Below, piece by piece: positions 53,467 to 62,571 of a stretch of DNA of 64,000 nt. Positions within the stretch are counted from its first letter, which is position 1. Every line of letters starts with the position of its first letter. Source of the DNA: Clostridia bacterium (GTDB taxonomy: Bacteria > Bacillota > Clostridia > Christensenellales > CAG-138). The notes below the pieces were generated by a model. That model was not told the origin of the DNA. It saw nothing but the letters and a program-made list of their open reading frames with translations, and did not search any database. Both the position numbers and the translations under genes were made by a program. The stretch spans positions 20,901 through 84,900 of the forward strand of contig QKAN01000184.1 of NCBI GenBank assembly GCA_003246365.1, read 5' to 3'.

Positions 53467-55740
53467 TCAATACCCTTGATTGAACAGCGGTTCCAGAACA
53501 TCCGCGTATTCTTCAAGCACATTCAGCACAAAGATGTCCCAATGCCGTGCATCGGCGGTCTTGCTGCCAAACACATAGTCTTCCTGACCGTAGTCGATAA
53601 CGTCGAATCCCGGGGTGGATTTGCTGGCTCCGGCCACACGATAGGCCACAGCGTCCGCAAGGCTGAACGATACGCCCGTTTCATCCGAATACGTCGCCCA
53701 CGAGCTGATATCATTTCCGCTCGCCTCGGTCTCCGTTCCGTTGGTGGTTTGCTGCGTTGCCGCCGCTTTTTCAACGGTTACCGCGCCTTCCACATATTCG
53801 CCGTACATTTGATCGACATAGAGCGCAAGGGAGTTGCCGAGAATTTCCGAAGGAACGTGTCCGCCGTCCCACTGCCATTCGATTACCGCGTCGGTTCCCG
53901 CATTCAGCCAGGCAATTTCGAGGTTCAGAGAAGCGAACATCGACATATCGCCCTCGGAAGCGCCCATGACAATCTTCGTCCAGGTCGGGTTTTCCGTGCC
54001 GTCCGCACCGATATAATTCAGCGGGTTATAAAGGGAAACGATGTTGTTGCCGTAAGCGTCGCCCGCGGTAATCTCATCGATATCCGCCTGATACGCAGCC
54101 ACCATTTCCTCATAGCTGCTGTAGTTCGAAGAATCTACGCTGCTGGTTGCGGACTGTGTTGTTCCCTGATCCGGCGTGCCAACTTCAGTCGTCGTATCTG
54201 TCGTCGTGGTATCCGTCGGCGCTGTGCCGGTCGGTGCACCTGTCATATCGCCCGGTGCGCCCGTCATGTCTCCCGGTGCGCCTGTCATGTCGCCCGGTGC
54301 GCCCATCGTGCCCCCGGGGCCGCCCATGCTGCTGGAAGAAGACTTCGCATAGCGCCCTTCGAGGAACGCGGCAACCATGTCGTCGTGGGTCATCGCCGCA
54401 ACTTCTTCATCGCTCATCGCGGTGCCGTCCGTGTTAAACCAGGTCCAGCCTTCCGCGTAATCGAGATTGTCGAGATACCATTCCAGATTCTGCTGAAACT
54501 CCGCCAGATACAGATCCAGATATGTTCCGTAATATCCGTTGGTGTCCGCATGCGCATCCGCATCATACTCAATGGTCAGCGCAATGGTGTCGTCCATATC
54601 GCCGTCACCGTTCAGGTCAAATCCGACAGCGGATTCCAGCACGGAGAGGTTCTGCTCGTTGATATATTCCATGTACTCCTGCGAGAGATATTCCGCAAGC
54701 TGTTCCTGGAACGGTGTGTTAAAGGTGTAGGCGGTGTCCATATAATATTCAAACGCCATCGCCATATCCGCTTCGTACAGCGAGGTAATCGCGCTGTATG
54801 CAACGCAGCCCCATGCGCCGTCCGAAATTTCATAATCCTGACCGTCGATTGTCACCGTGGTGGAGTAGGTTCCGTCGTCGTTCTGATAGACGCCGACCGC
54901 GCCCGCCGCAATCTGATAATCGTAGAAATCGGAATTGTTGGATGTTGCCGCAAACATGGTCGCGTGCGCCGCGCCGCCGGATCCGCCGGTGGACACGAAG
55001 TAATCGACGCTGCCGGGCAGGTTGCCGAGAAGAATGTTATACTTCACGAACCTTGCGGCCGCTTTCTGGTCGGCAAGGCATGTCGGCGCATCGCCCGTAT
55101 AATACGTGTTTCCGCTGGAATCCGTCGCCGTGTCCTGTTTGCCGCGGTTGCCGCAGGAAACGCTGATATAGCCGTCTACCGCGTAGGTTGTGGATGCGGC
55201 AGAATTCGACTGCGAGCCATATCCCGCCGCGCCAGTGGTAATGATGACCGGCGCCGTTGCGGCGGTATACACCTGTCCATTCGGGCTGGTGATTTCGGCT
55301 TCATAGTCGATGACGAGAGAACCCTTGACCGCAGCGGTATACGTTGCGGCGGTAATGTCCGCCGATCCATCCGCATTTGTGTCGATGCCTGTTACATACG
55401 CGCCAGGCACGCAGACCGAAACACCCTGTTCATCCGCAATTTCGGGATAAGCCACCGCGGACACAACGGAAAGCACCCACGCGTCCGCATCCGCAGAGTA
55501 GGTCCATTCCTGATCCGCATTGTTTGCCAGGTTCAGTGTTTCTTCAATATAGTCTTTATCATAGGTTGTGCTGTCCGTGGCAACCGTTTCTGTCGTTTCC
55601 TCGGTTGTCGTCGTTTCAACAGATTCGCTTGTCTCGGTGGTCTTGGTTGTCTCCGTAGTCGTTCCTGCCGTTGCGCTTCCGCACGCAGCAAGGCTAACCG
55701 TCATCGCCAATACCAATAAGAGCGATAATGCTTTTTTCAT
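53467..55740 (-). CDS. Tannase/feruloyl esterase-like secreted lipoprotein
   Basis: 757 residues. Lipobox LAAC after a 20-residue signal, then a Thr/Glu-rich linker. The catalytic domain resembles bacterial tannases: SVSCGNRGKQ, APTCLADQKAAARFVKYN, nucleophile Ser in STGGSGGAAHA (Gly-x-Ser-x-Gly), AATSNNSDF, and a C-terminal DARHWDIF whose His may complete the triad. An insertion near residues 475-520 contains tandem APGDMTG repeats and a Thr-rich tract. It should hydrolyse galloyl or other phenolic esters at the cell surface. ATG 55740 (AGGAGG 7 nt upstream) beats the ATG two codons before. Length exceeds typical tannases by about 150-280 residues because of linkers. A related esterase specificity is possible. 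Confidence 0.65.
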   Translation of the reverse strand: MKKALSLLLVLAMTVSLAACGSATAGTTTETTKTTETSESVETTTTEETTETVATDSTTYDKDYIEETLNLANNADQEWTYSADADAWVLSVVSAVAYPEIADEQGVSVCVPGAYVTGIDTNADGSADITAATYTAAVKGSLVIDYEAEITSPNGQVYTAATAPVIITTGAAGYGSQSNSAASTTYAVDGYISVSCGNRGKQDTATDSSGNTYYTGDAPTCLADQKAAARFVKYNILLGNLPGSVDYFVSTGGSGGAAHATMFAATSNNSDFYDYQIAAGAVGVYQNDDGTYSTTVTIDGQDYEISDGAWGCVAYSAITSLYEADMAMAFEYYMDTAYTFNTPFQEQLAEYLSQEYMEYINEQNLSVLESAVGFDLNGDGDMDDTIALTIEYDADAHADTNGYYGTYLDLYLAEFQQNLEWYLDNLDYAEGWTWFNTDGTAMSDEEVAAMTHDDMVAAFLEGRYAKSSSSSMGGPGGTMGAPGDMTGAPGDMTGAPGDMTGAPTGTAPTDTTTTDTTTEVGTPDQGTTQSATSSVDSSNYSSYEEMVAAYQADIDEITAGDAYGNNIVSLYNPLNYIGADGTENPTWTKIVMGASEGDMSMFASLNLEIAWLNAGTDAVIEWQWDGGHVPSEILGNSLALYVDQMYGEYVEGAVTVEKAAATQQTTNGTETEASGNDISSWATYSDETGVSFSLADAVAYRVAGASKSTPGFDVIDYGQEDYVFGSKTADARHWDIFVLNVLEEYADVLEPLFNQGY
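54233..54316 (-). repeat. Tandem 21-bp repeat encoding APGDMTG
   Basis: Four consecutive 21-bp units, the last degenerate, within the tannase-like gene. Synonymous differences between units show they are not brand new. The repeat probably forms a flexible surface linker whose copy number may vary between strains. Confidence 0.75.
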
Positions 55741-55818
55741 CAACATGCCTCCTAAACTCTGAATCGATACGGTCTTTTGATCAATCCGCCGTATCTTCTT
55801 TTGTAGCGTAGCAGTCGA

Positions 55819-55840
55819 AGATTGAATGTAGATTGAATCC
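55819..55840 (-). promoter_or_regulatory. Tandem 11-bp response-regulator site upstream of the tannase-like gene
   Basis: AGATTGAATGT (55819-55829) followed directly by AGATTGAATCC (55830-55840). Two ATTGAA cores at exactly one helical turn plus are typical of OmpR/VanR-family dimers. The same core and spacing occur upstream of the response regulator gene (57870-57891). A small inverted repeat TGTCA-N6-TGACA (55844-55859) lies alongside. Confidence 0.6.
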
Positions 55841-55860
55841 TTCTGTCAAAAATATGACAA

Positions 55861-57093
55861 TCATGTGTTCGCGGGAAGTCGCGCCTCAAACGTGATCTGC
55901 CGCTTTAGGCAGGACACGGCAATCTTTCCGCCGTGCGCCGTTACAATTGCCTTTGCAATCGCGAGTCCGAGGCCATAGTGTCCTCCGGTGTTGCTCCTCG
56001 CTTCGTCCCTTCGATAGAATCGGTCAAACAAATTCTCCAGTTCCGATTCGGAAATATCCTCTCCCTCGTTGGACACGGATAAAACAGCCGCATGCTGCTC
56101 CGTTTTTAGGGAGATGCAGATCACACTCCCCTCCGGCGCATATTCCAGCGCGTTTTCCACCAGTATGGAGATCAAATTGCCCAGTTGCTCGGTGTTGCCC
56201 GTCAGTTCCACATTTTCCTGTACCTGCAAAGAGAGCGTTTGTTCTTTTTCGAACGCGACGATTTCAAACGGCAGCACGCTTCCCGTCACCAACCGGCTGA
56301 AATCCAGTTTTGCCATTGCCGGCGCAACGTTTTCCGCGCGGGCAAGCTGCAAAAGCTGCTTTACCAGCTCGCCCATGTGATTGTTTTCATATCGAATATT
56401 CTCCAGCCACTGGTTGGAGACACCGCCGCGCTCCAACATCTCCGCGTTCGCGCTGATCACCGCAATCGGCGTTTTCAGTTCGTGTCCGGCATCCGATATA
56501 AACTGCCGCTGTTTCTGGAAATTCTCCTCCAGCGGTTTAACGATGGCGCGCGCCATCCAGAACGCCGGAACCAAAAGCAGAACAATTGCGATTACCCCGT
56601 AGAGAAGCATATTGTTAAAGAGCGTTGCCATATTGTCGCTCATCACGATGTTATCCATCAATACGACCAGTGTTTCGCCGTTTTGATGCTCTACACGATA
56701 AATCCAGTTGTCCGAAACGCCGTTTCCTTCCGCCAACTGCGAAAGCGGCTGGCAGAGCGCTATCAGCGCCTCATCTGAAAACCCCGTATTGTCGCTGTTG
56801 TCCACGCTCAGCGCATCGCCCACATCGGAAAATTCGACCGCATAAAACGTAGAAAGGCTATATATGCGGTCGCCCGGTGCACCGGCTTCATCCTCCGGCG
56901 GCGGGGGTGTCTCCTGCCCGTCCGGGTTGCCGTTTTGCCAAAACGCTTCCGCGTAGCGCTCGAGCATCAGCGTGTTTTTCTGATATGCCTCGCGATAGCT
57001 CGAAAAATAGATCAACCCAAGCGTTGCCGCGAACATCACAGCCAGAACGCACATGATCAGCGCGACAATTTTATTCCTCGTTTTGCGAAACAT
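55861..57093 (-). CDS. Sensor histidine kinase
   Basis: 410 residues. Two helices (about 10-32 and 165-185) enclose an extracytoplasmic sensor of about 130 residues with a Pro/Glu-rich stretch. Then the HisKA box SDAGHELKTP (phospho-His), N box LVENALEYA, and ATP lid HYGLGLAIAK. Overlaps the response regulator gene by 23 nt, so translation is coupled. It may sense a phenolic or envelope signal; the neighbour it most likely controls is the tannase-like gene 120 nt downstream. Confidence 0.93.
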   Translation of the reverse strand: MFRKTRNKIVALIMCVLAVMFAATLGLIYFSSYREAYQKNTLMLERYAEAFWQNGNPDGQETPPPPEDEAGAPGDRIYSLSTFYAVEFSDVGDALSVDNSDNTGFSDEALIALCQPLSQLAEGNGVSDNWIYRVEHQNGETLVVLMDNIVMSDNMATLFNNMLLYGVIAIVLLLVPAFWMARAIVKPLEENFQKQRQFISDAGHELKTPIAVISANAEMLERGGVSNQWLENIRYENNHMGELVKQLLQLARAENVAPAMAKLDFSRLVTGSVLPFEIVAFEKEQTLSLQVQENVELTGNTEQLGNLISILVENALEYAPEGSVICISLKTEQHAAVLSVSNEGEDISESELENLFDRFYRRDEARSNTGGHYGLGLAIAKAIVTAHGGKIAVSCLKRQITFEARLPANT

Positions 57094-57769
57094 CCGCTTC
57101 CCTCATTTCGTATCCCAGTCCGCGCAGCGACTTGATCTCCTGTCTGGAACCGATAAACGCCAGCTTTTTTCGCACAAAACTGATGTATACCTCAACGTTG
57201 TTGTATTCGGCTTCGCTTTCATATCCCCAGATATTCAACGCCAGCTGTTCCCTCGTGAGCACGCGTCCCTGATTGCGCAGAAACAGTTCAACAATGCGAT
57301 GTTCCTTTTTGCTCAGCCGCACGGATTGTCCGCTTTGGCTGCAGGCGAGCTCATAAGATTTGAGATTCAACGTCAAATCTCCGCCGGATAGTACTTCCGC
57401 AGAAACGCCTGCAGACCTGCGCGTCATAGCGCGCAATCTGGCGAGCAGCTCTTTTGCGTCAAACGGTTTGGTCAGGTAATCATCCGCGCCACAGTCCAGG
57501 CCAAAAACCTTATCATCTACGTCGCTTTTTGCCGTTAACATCAAAATCGGCGTGTCTTTCCCCATTTCGCGTGCATTCCGCGCGATTTCAAAGCCGGACA
57601 TGCCCGGCATCATCACATCGAGTATAATCGCGTCAAAATCCTGCGTGCAAACCTGCTCGAGTCCGGAAATACCGTCAAAGCAGGTTGTTACCTCATATTG
57701 TTCCAGTCGTAGCAGCGCAACAAGCGCTTCCGACATACGTCTTTCGTCTTCCACCAGCAACAGTTTCAT
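57071..57769 (-). CDS. OmpR/PhoB family response regulator
   Basis: 232 residues: receiver domain with acidic pair in LLVEDE, phospho-acceptor Asp in ILDVMMPG and Lys in LTKPFD; winged helix C-terminal domain (RLSKKEHRIVELFL, LTREQLALNIWG, VRKKL, RGLGYEM). ATG 57769 fits the family start; a longer TTG-started frame has no ribosome site. Upstream tandem ATTGAA repeats suggest autoregulation. Confidence 0.93.
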   Translation of the reverse strand: MKLLLVEDERRMSEALVALLRLEQYEVTTCFDGISGLEQVCTQDFDAIILDVMMPGMSGFEIARNAREMGKDTPILMLTAKSDVDDKVFGLDCGADDYLTKPFDAKELLARLRAMTRRSAGVSAEVLSGGDLTLNLKSYELACSQSGQSVRLSKKEHRIVELFLRNQGRVLTREQLALNIWGYESEAEYNNVEVYISFVRKKLAFIGSRQEIKSLRGLGYEMREADVSQNEE

Positions 57770-57848
57770 ATCGCCCGGATGCCGCTTTTCGCGCGGCTGC
57801 CTCCTTTCCGGCAAGTTTTTATTCGACCCTCAAACGGATTTCTTCTTC

Positions 57849-57891
57849 ATTATATCAATTATAACGAAAAGCATTGAAAAATCATTGAAAG
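57849..57891 (-). promoter_or_regulatory. Autoregulated promoter of the two-component system
   Basis: AGCATTGAAAA (57870-57880) and ATCATTGAAAG (57881-57891) are tandem 11-bp repeats. Two TATAAT boxes (minus strand, 57849-57854 and 57858-57863) lie downstream, with no good -35, as expected for a promoter activated by a bound regulator. The rest of the 57770-58081 spacer shows no gene. Confidence 0.6.
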
Positions 57892-58081
57892 ATCTTTTGT
57901 CGAGCGTTCCCTCTTTTTTAGTCAAAAACCGGTGATCATTTTGCTCAAAATGCGGTCGGTTGATTTTCATGGACGAACCGTGTAGAGTAAACGATAAGTA
58001 ATTGCACATGATCGGCAGATCGGATAAAGTGCCGAATCAGTTTCTTTGTTGACCAAACAATAAACAGGTTATGGTGTAAAA

Positions 58082-58792
58082 ATGGAATTTCGAGTGGAAG
58101 ACCGCATCTTTGAGGCATTGCCAACCGTTTGTTTCGCCGTTGTTTACGCATTTGGGTTGGACAACAGCCGGGTACATGAAACCATCAACCGCATGTTGGA
58201 AGAGAATATTCTGCAATGTCAGCAGTCTCTCGAGCAAGTCAACGTGAAGGAAAGCCCCTATGTCGCTTGCTATCGCGATGCGTTTCGACAGCTGAACATG
58301 AACCCCAACAAATTCATGTGTTCTATCGAGGCGCTTCTCTCCCGCATTGCCAAAGGAAAGGGAATCCCAAGCATCAATTCGGCTGTCGATTTGGGCAACG
58401 CCGTTTCGCTCAAATACAAGCTTCCGATCGGCGCGCATGACATCAACACGACGAACGGAGAAATTTCCGTGCGGTATTCCCGCGCGCAGGATACATTCAT
58501 CCCGTTCGGCAGCCCCGAACATGAACCAGTTGATGAAAACGAAATCGTCTATGCCTCCGGCAATTCCGTCAGAACGCGCAAATGGATCTGGCGGCAAAGC
58601 GAAGAAGGAAAGATCACCGAAGAAACGAAGACCATATTCTTTCCGATCGACGGGTTTACGGACGTTAACAAAGAAGCCATGCTTTCTGCGCAACGGGAGC
58701 TGGCGGACCTGCTCAAGCAAGAGTTTGACTGCACCGTCAAACTTGGATGGGTGGATGCCGAGCACAGGATTTGCGAAATCGTCGAAGAGTAA
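58082..58792 (+). CDS. B3/4 domain-containing protein (PheRS beta-like)
   Basis: 236 residues resembling the B3/B4 substrate-editing domain of phenylalanyl-tRNA synthetase beta as a stand-alone protein: SPYVACYRDAFRQLNMNPNKF, SIEALLSRIAKGKGIPSINSAVDLGNAVSLKY, PIGAHD and FFPIDGFTDVN. Such proteins may edit mischarged tRNA or bind amino acids; the role is not established. Monocistronic with a clear terminator. Confidence 0.85.
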   Translation: MEFRVEDRIFEALPTVCFAVVYAFGLDNSRVHETINRMLEENILQCQQSLEQVNVKESPYVACYRDAFRQLNMNPNKFMCSIEALLSRIAKGKGIPSINSAVDLGNAVSLKYKLPIGAHDINTTNGEISVRYSRAQDTFIPFGSPEHEPVDENEIVYASGNSVRTRKWIWRQSEEGKITEETKTIFFPIDGFTDVNKEAMLSAQRELADLLKQEFDCTVKLGWVDAEHRICEIVEE

Positions 58793-58850
58793 ACACGCTC
58801 CAAAGAATATTTCCAGTCCGAACACTGGCTATGATATATATCAACTTTTG

Positions 58851-58878
58851 AATGCTCCGCAAATGCGGAGCATTTTTT
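58851..58878 (+). terminator. Terminator after the B3/4 domain gene
   Basis: Perfect 10-bp stem AATGCTCCGC / GCGGAGCATT with an AAAT loop and a T-run. Confidence 0.9.
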
Positions 58879-58967
58879 CATCAAACTGGCTCTTTTCTAA
58901 TCAAATCTCTTCAATTCGCGTCATCATTTCACCAGACTTTCCCTATCAATCCAAAATTACACTGTGA

Positions 58968-59245
58968 CACTATTTTTACTATATTTCTGCAAAAGTTATA
59001 CACTAACCTGAATTTTCAGAGTCTGTCTATACACTTTTCATCTCTGAAGAGAAATCAGGCGAATTTCTTATTGATTTTCGCCGTTTTTATGCAAATCGCA
59101 AGTCGTCACCTTTTGTTTTTCGTCTTTACTCACGCTATTCTAGGGAGTTTTGTGTATAATTTTTTGCCATATTTATCATACACTTTCCAATTTGACGCAA
59201 AATCAAAATCCGAATATGGTAAAGCTACTGTATTAAGTGTACACT
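58968..59245 (+). repeat. Five TACACT repeats upstream of the LevR-like gene
   Basis: TACACT occurs at 58968, 58999, 59030, 59179 and 59240, all on the plus strand. The first three are exactly 31 bp apart, about three helical turns. They flank the promoter at 59192-59220. Likely binding sites of a regulator acting on this operon. Confidence 0.5.
59192..59220 (+). promoter_or_regulatory. Promoter of the LevR-like/PTS operon
   Basis: TTGACG (59192-59197), 17 nt, TATGGT (59215-59220). A sigma-70 type promoter; no -24/-12 sigma-54 element was seen. The palindromes GTGTACAC (59237-59244) and CCAATTGG (59246-59253) lie just upstream of the start codon. Confidence 0.6.
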
Positions 59246-59265
59246 CCAATTGGAGGTGATATGCT

Positions 59266-61884
59266 TTGAAATCAAATAAAGATCGCATTCTTGATTTCAT
59301 ACGGCTTCAGTCCGTATCCGGCTATTCAAAGGGAATTTCTACACAAGATATCGCAGAAGCGCTAAAAATTGGAAGAACAAACGTCAGCAGTCTGCTCAAC
59401 GACCTGGTTCAGGAAGGACGCGTCGCAAAAGAAAACGGACGCCCCGTCTTATACCAGCTGGCACAGGAAGAGGAAAACGCAGAGCACGACTGTTTCGCCA
59501 ACATGATCGGCAGCGACGGCAGTTTACAGCAGGCCATCCGTTTGGCAAAGGCCGCACTCATCTATCCCGGCAACGGTCTTAATACGCTGCTCGTCGGAGA
59601 TCAGGGCGTTGGTAAAAGCTTTCTAGCGATGTTAATGCACCGGTTTACGACCGAGGCGGGCATTTTATCCGCAAACGCGCCGTTCGTCGTTCTGGATTGC
59701 CGCGAGTATCAGGAAAACGACGCCGGCCTTGCGGAAGAGTTGTCGCTCGATAACGAATCCGGCGCGATATGCACCGCAAAAGGCGGCATATTGCACATTG
59801 ACAACGCCCAATTTCTTTCTCCGGGTAATCGCTGCAAAATAGGGCAAATCTGCGCCTTTGCGGACAGTCAACCCCCGCAGGAGCGAACGATCCCGTTATT
59901 AATCGTTGCGTGCGACCGCAGCAATAAAGCCGCAATCGAGTATTTTGAAAAAGCGTTACCCGTCACGATCACATTACCTCCACTGACAGAACGGCCGCTC
60001 TCGGAGCGCATGGCTCTGATTCAAAGTTTCCTAACGCTGGAAGCCGCGCGCGCAAAAAGAACCATCGTGCTAAACGCCGAGTTATTTCGCTGTTTGCTGT
60101 TGTACGACTGCGCAGCCAATAACATCCTGAAAATCAAAGCCGACATAAAAAAAGGCAGCGCAGCGGCGTATCTGCGTGAATATAACAACAAACAGGATCG
60201 TTTGTATTTGTATATCACAGATTTCGACCCGATCGTTCGAAAAGGATTCTTGCAATATCGGGAACACCGGGCCGAAATCGAACAGTTAATCCCGGAAGAC
60301 TACTGCTATGAATTCTCCGAATCCACGATGGAGATGAGCGCAATTGACCGCGCCAAGCTGCTTTCGGGAAGCTTATATGACGAGATCAACCGGAGGACAG
60401 ACGAACTTCTGGCGCGGGGCATGACCGAGAGCGAAGTCAAAACCATGCTCAGCATTGAATATGAAGCGTTGTTTCACCGGTATTGGAACGCTTCGGTCAA
60501 GCAGGTTGTCAACAAAGAGCAGTTGGTAAACCTCGTTGCGCCGCCGGTGATTCAACTTGTGGAGAACTTTTTAAACGACGCAGCGTCGCGCACCGGAACT
60601 GTGTTTCCGCCATCCGTATTTTATGGTTTGTGTCTGCATGTTTCCGCGCTTTTGAAGAACGATTCGCCCCGGCATTCGTTCAGCAGTCAGCAGATCTCGG
60701 ACATCGTGGAACTGCACGGCAAAGAGTATGCGCTCGCTCTGGATTTTTCCGGCCGGTTTGAGAAGGCGTTTCAAAACAAGCTTCCGCTGGATGAGGTCAT
60801 GCTCATCACCATGTTCCTCAGCACGGAAACGCAGCCGGAAGAGGTCGTTGACAAACCGATTATTCTGCTTGCGCTGCACGGTGGGCATGTTGCCAGTTCG
60901 TTAAGCGACTGTATCAACGGGGTTGTCGGCGCGGACAACATTTTCGCGCTGGATATTCCGTTTGAAGAAAGTCCCGAGGATACCTATGTTGCCCTGAAAG
61001 ACTGTGTCGGGCGTATCCGGCGCGGCACAGGCGGAATCGTCGTTTTGTACGACATGGATTTTATCGGACAGATTCTGGATTCGATCGCTCAGGAAACGGG
61101 CGTGCAAATTCGGGCAATGTCGTTCCCGATTCCTCTGATCGGCATCGAATGGTCCCGCCGCGCGGTGCTTGCCGAGGACACCGACTCTCTGTTCTCCGGA
61201 ATGATGCAGAGTTTAAACCTTTATCAAATTCATTTTCCGCGTGTCATCGTAGCCCTGTGCACAACGGGAGAAGGCGGCGCGCAGGAGCTGAAATCTTATA
61301 TCGAACGCTACGGTAAAGCGGACGATATCGAAATTGTCGCGATGGCCGGCGCCGACAGGGAGAAGCTGAAAGCAGAGCTCTCCGAGCTGCAGAAACGCGC
61401 TTTGCCGGTTTGCATCGTCGGAACACAGGACCCGAAGCTATTTAACATTCCGTTTGTTTCTATTGCGGATGTGTTAAGTTGCAGCACAGCTGTTCTTCCC
61501 GAAGTTCTCCGCGGTAAAAACAGGGAGAAAAAGCACATCGACATACAACAGGTGTTCGATTATCTGGAAGAACAATTTGAGTATGCCGACGCGCGCAAAC
61601 TCCGAAAACTGCTGCCGCCCATCGTTGAACAGTTTAACGAAAGCGTAATTTCGATGTCCATCGACACGGAAATCGGGCTTTTGATGCACATCGCCTGTTC
61701 GATCAACCGCCTTTGCTCCGGCGCTTCAACGCCGCAGAACCTGCGCCGCGAAGATATCATATTCCAACACGGCGAAGCTTACCGGACGCTTCGCAAAGAG
61801 CTCAAACCGCTGGAAAAGGCGTTTCGCATCATTTTTCCGGATGACGAGCTGGCCAACATCCTCATGATCATCTTTAAACTTTAA
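59266..61884 (+). CDS. LevR/LicR-type PTS-regulated transcription activator with degenerate AAA+ domain
   Basis: 872 residues. Order: winged HTH (about 1-75, TQDIAEALKIGRTNVSSLLNDL); AAA+ domain (about 90-310) with Walker A VGDQGVGKS and a degenerate Walker B ILHIDNAQ; PRD1 (about 410-535); EIIA-Man-like domain with ALHGGHVASS (about 555-680); EIIB-like stretch with ALCTTGEGG (about 660-745); PRD2 with LLMHIACSINRL (C-terminal). The GAFTGA loop that contacts sigma-54 cannot be found where expected. The protein probably senses PTS phosphorylation but activates or represses in another way. TTG start behind GGAGGTGAT. Heads the PTS operon. Confidence 0.88.
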   Translation: MKSNKDRILDFIRLQSVSGYSKGISTQDIAEALKIGRTNVSSLLNDLVQEGRVAKENGRPVLYQLAQEEENAEHDCFANMIGSDGSLQQAIRLAKAALIYPGNGLNTLLVGDQGVGKSFLAMLMHRFTTEAGILSANAPFVVLDCREYQENDAGLAEELSLDNESGAICTAKGGILHIDNAQFLSPGNRCKIGQICAFADSQPPQERTIPLLIVACDRSNKAAIEYFEKALPVTITLPPLTERPLSERMALIQSFLTLEAARAKRTIVLNAELFRCLLLYDCAANNILKIKADIKKGSAAAYLREYNNKQDRLYLYITDFDPIVRKGFLQYREHRAEIEQLIPEDYCYEFSESTMEMSAIDRAKLLSGSLYDEINRRTDELLARGMTESEVKTMLSIEYEALFHRYWNASVKQVVNKEQLVNLVAPPVIQLVENFLNDAASRTGTVFPPSVFYGLCLHVSALLKNDSPRHSFSSQQISDIVELHGKEYALALDFSGRFEKAFQNKLPLDEVMLITMFLSTETQPEEVVDKPIILLALHGGHVASSLSDCINGVVGADNIFALDIPFEESPEDTYVALKDCVGRIRRGTGGIVVLYDMDFIGQILDSIAQETGVQIRAMSFPIPLIGIEWSRRAVLAEDTDSLFSGMMQSLNLYQIHFPRVIVALCTTGEGGAQELKSYIERYGKADDIEIVAMAGADREKLKAELSELQKRALPVCIVGTQDPKLFNIPFVSIADVLSCSTAVLPEVLRGKNREKKHIDIQQVFDYLEEQFEYADARKLRKLLPPIVEQFNESVISMSIDTEIGLLMHIACSINRLCSGASTPQNLRREDIIFQHGEAYRTLRKELKPLEKAFRIIFPDDELANILMIIFKL

Positions 61885-61903
61885 CGTAAGGGAGTTCAAA
61901 CAT

Positions 61904-62245
61904 ATGGCACTGAATGAAAAAACAGAAGAAATCGCCATGACCATCATCTCAAACGCAGGCGCTGCCCGCGGCGCGGCGTTTAACGCGCTTGCGTCCGCTA
62001 AAGGCGGAAATTTCGATGAAGCTGCCGAATTGCTAAAGAGCGCTGGTGAATTTTCACGCGCGGCGCATAAAACGCACTCGGAATTATTGCAGCTCTATGC
62101 AAAAGGCGAAATCGAAGGCAGCGACATCTTAATCTCGCACGCGCAGGATCATTTAATGAGCGCGGCGCTGGCTCTGGAACTCATCGGCGAAATCGTCGAT
62201 TTGCGGAAAATACTTACTGAAACGGAAAGGAGGAGTATCAAATGA
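61904..62245 (+). CDS. PTS lactose/cellobiose-type EIIA component
   Basis: 113 residues, all-helical EIIA-Lac/Cel family. The phosphorylated His and metal Asp are in SHAQDHLM (about residue 79). Receives phosphate from HPr and passes it to EIIB. Starts 19 nt after the regulator stop, RBS GGGAG, and overlaps the EIIB gene by 4 nt. Confidence 0.93.
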   Translation: MALNEKTEEIAMTIISNAGAARGAAFNALASAKGGNFDEAAELLKSAGEFSRAAHKTHSELLQLYAKGEIEGSDILISHAQDHLMSAALALELIGEIVDLRKILTETERRSIK

Positions 62246-62541
62246 AGATCCTATTGGTTTGCGCAGGTGGTATGTCAACAAGCATATTGATGAAAAAACT
62301 TGAAAAATATGCGGCGGAGCACGGAATCGAGCTCGAAATACTTGCGCGCGGAATGAACGAATATGACGATGTGTACCAAAGATTCGACCTGATTCTGCTC
62401 GGACCCCAGGTGTCCTACCAAAAGGCCAGTATCGAAAACGATACGCATAAACCGGTCGCAGTGATCGCGCCATACGATTATGCCATCGGCAACGCCGAGA
62501 ATATCTTCAAACAGATCGCAAAACTCATTCCGTCCAAGTAA
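62242..62541 (+). CDS. PTS cellobiose-type EIIB component
   Basis: 99 residues with the active-site Cys in LLVCAGGMSTS near the N-terminus and GPQVSYQ typical of EIIB-Cel. Passes phosphate to the incoming sugar bound by EIIC. RBS GGAGGAG lies inside the end of the EIIA gene. Confidence 0.94.
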   Translation: MKILLVCAGGMSTSILMKKLEKYAAEHGIELEILARGMNEYDDVYQRFDLILLGPQVSYQKASIENDTHKPVAVIAPYDYAIGNAENIFKQIAKLIPSK

Positions 62542-62571
62542 CTATTACGATACGAAAAGGGAGGTAATTCC

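Noticed and set aside
53476..55719. 747-codon plus-strand ORF opposite the tannase-like gene
   Set aside because: Arg/Ile-rich translation without domains, produced by codon bias of the real gene on the other strand, which has a lipobox, ribosome site and terminator.
58852..59259. 135-codon plus-strand ORF before the LevR-like gene
   Set aside because: It begins inside the terminator stem and runs through AT-rich regulatory DNA; low-complexity translation.
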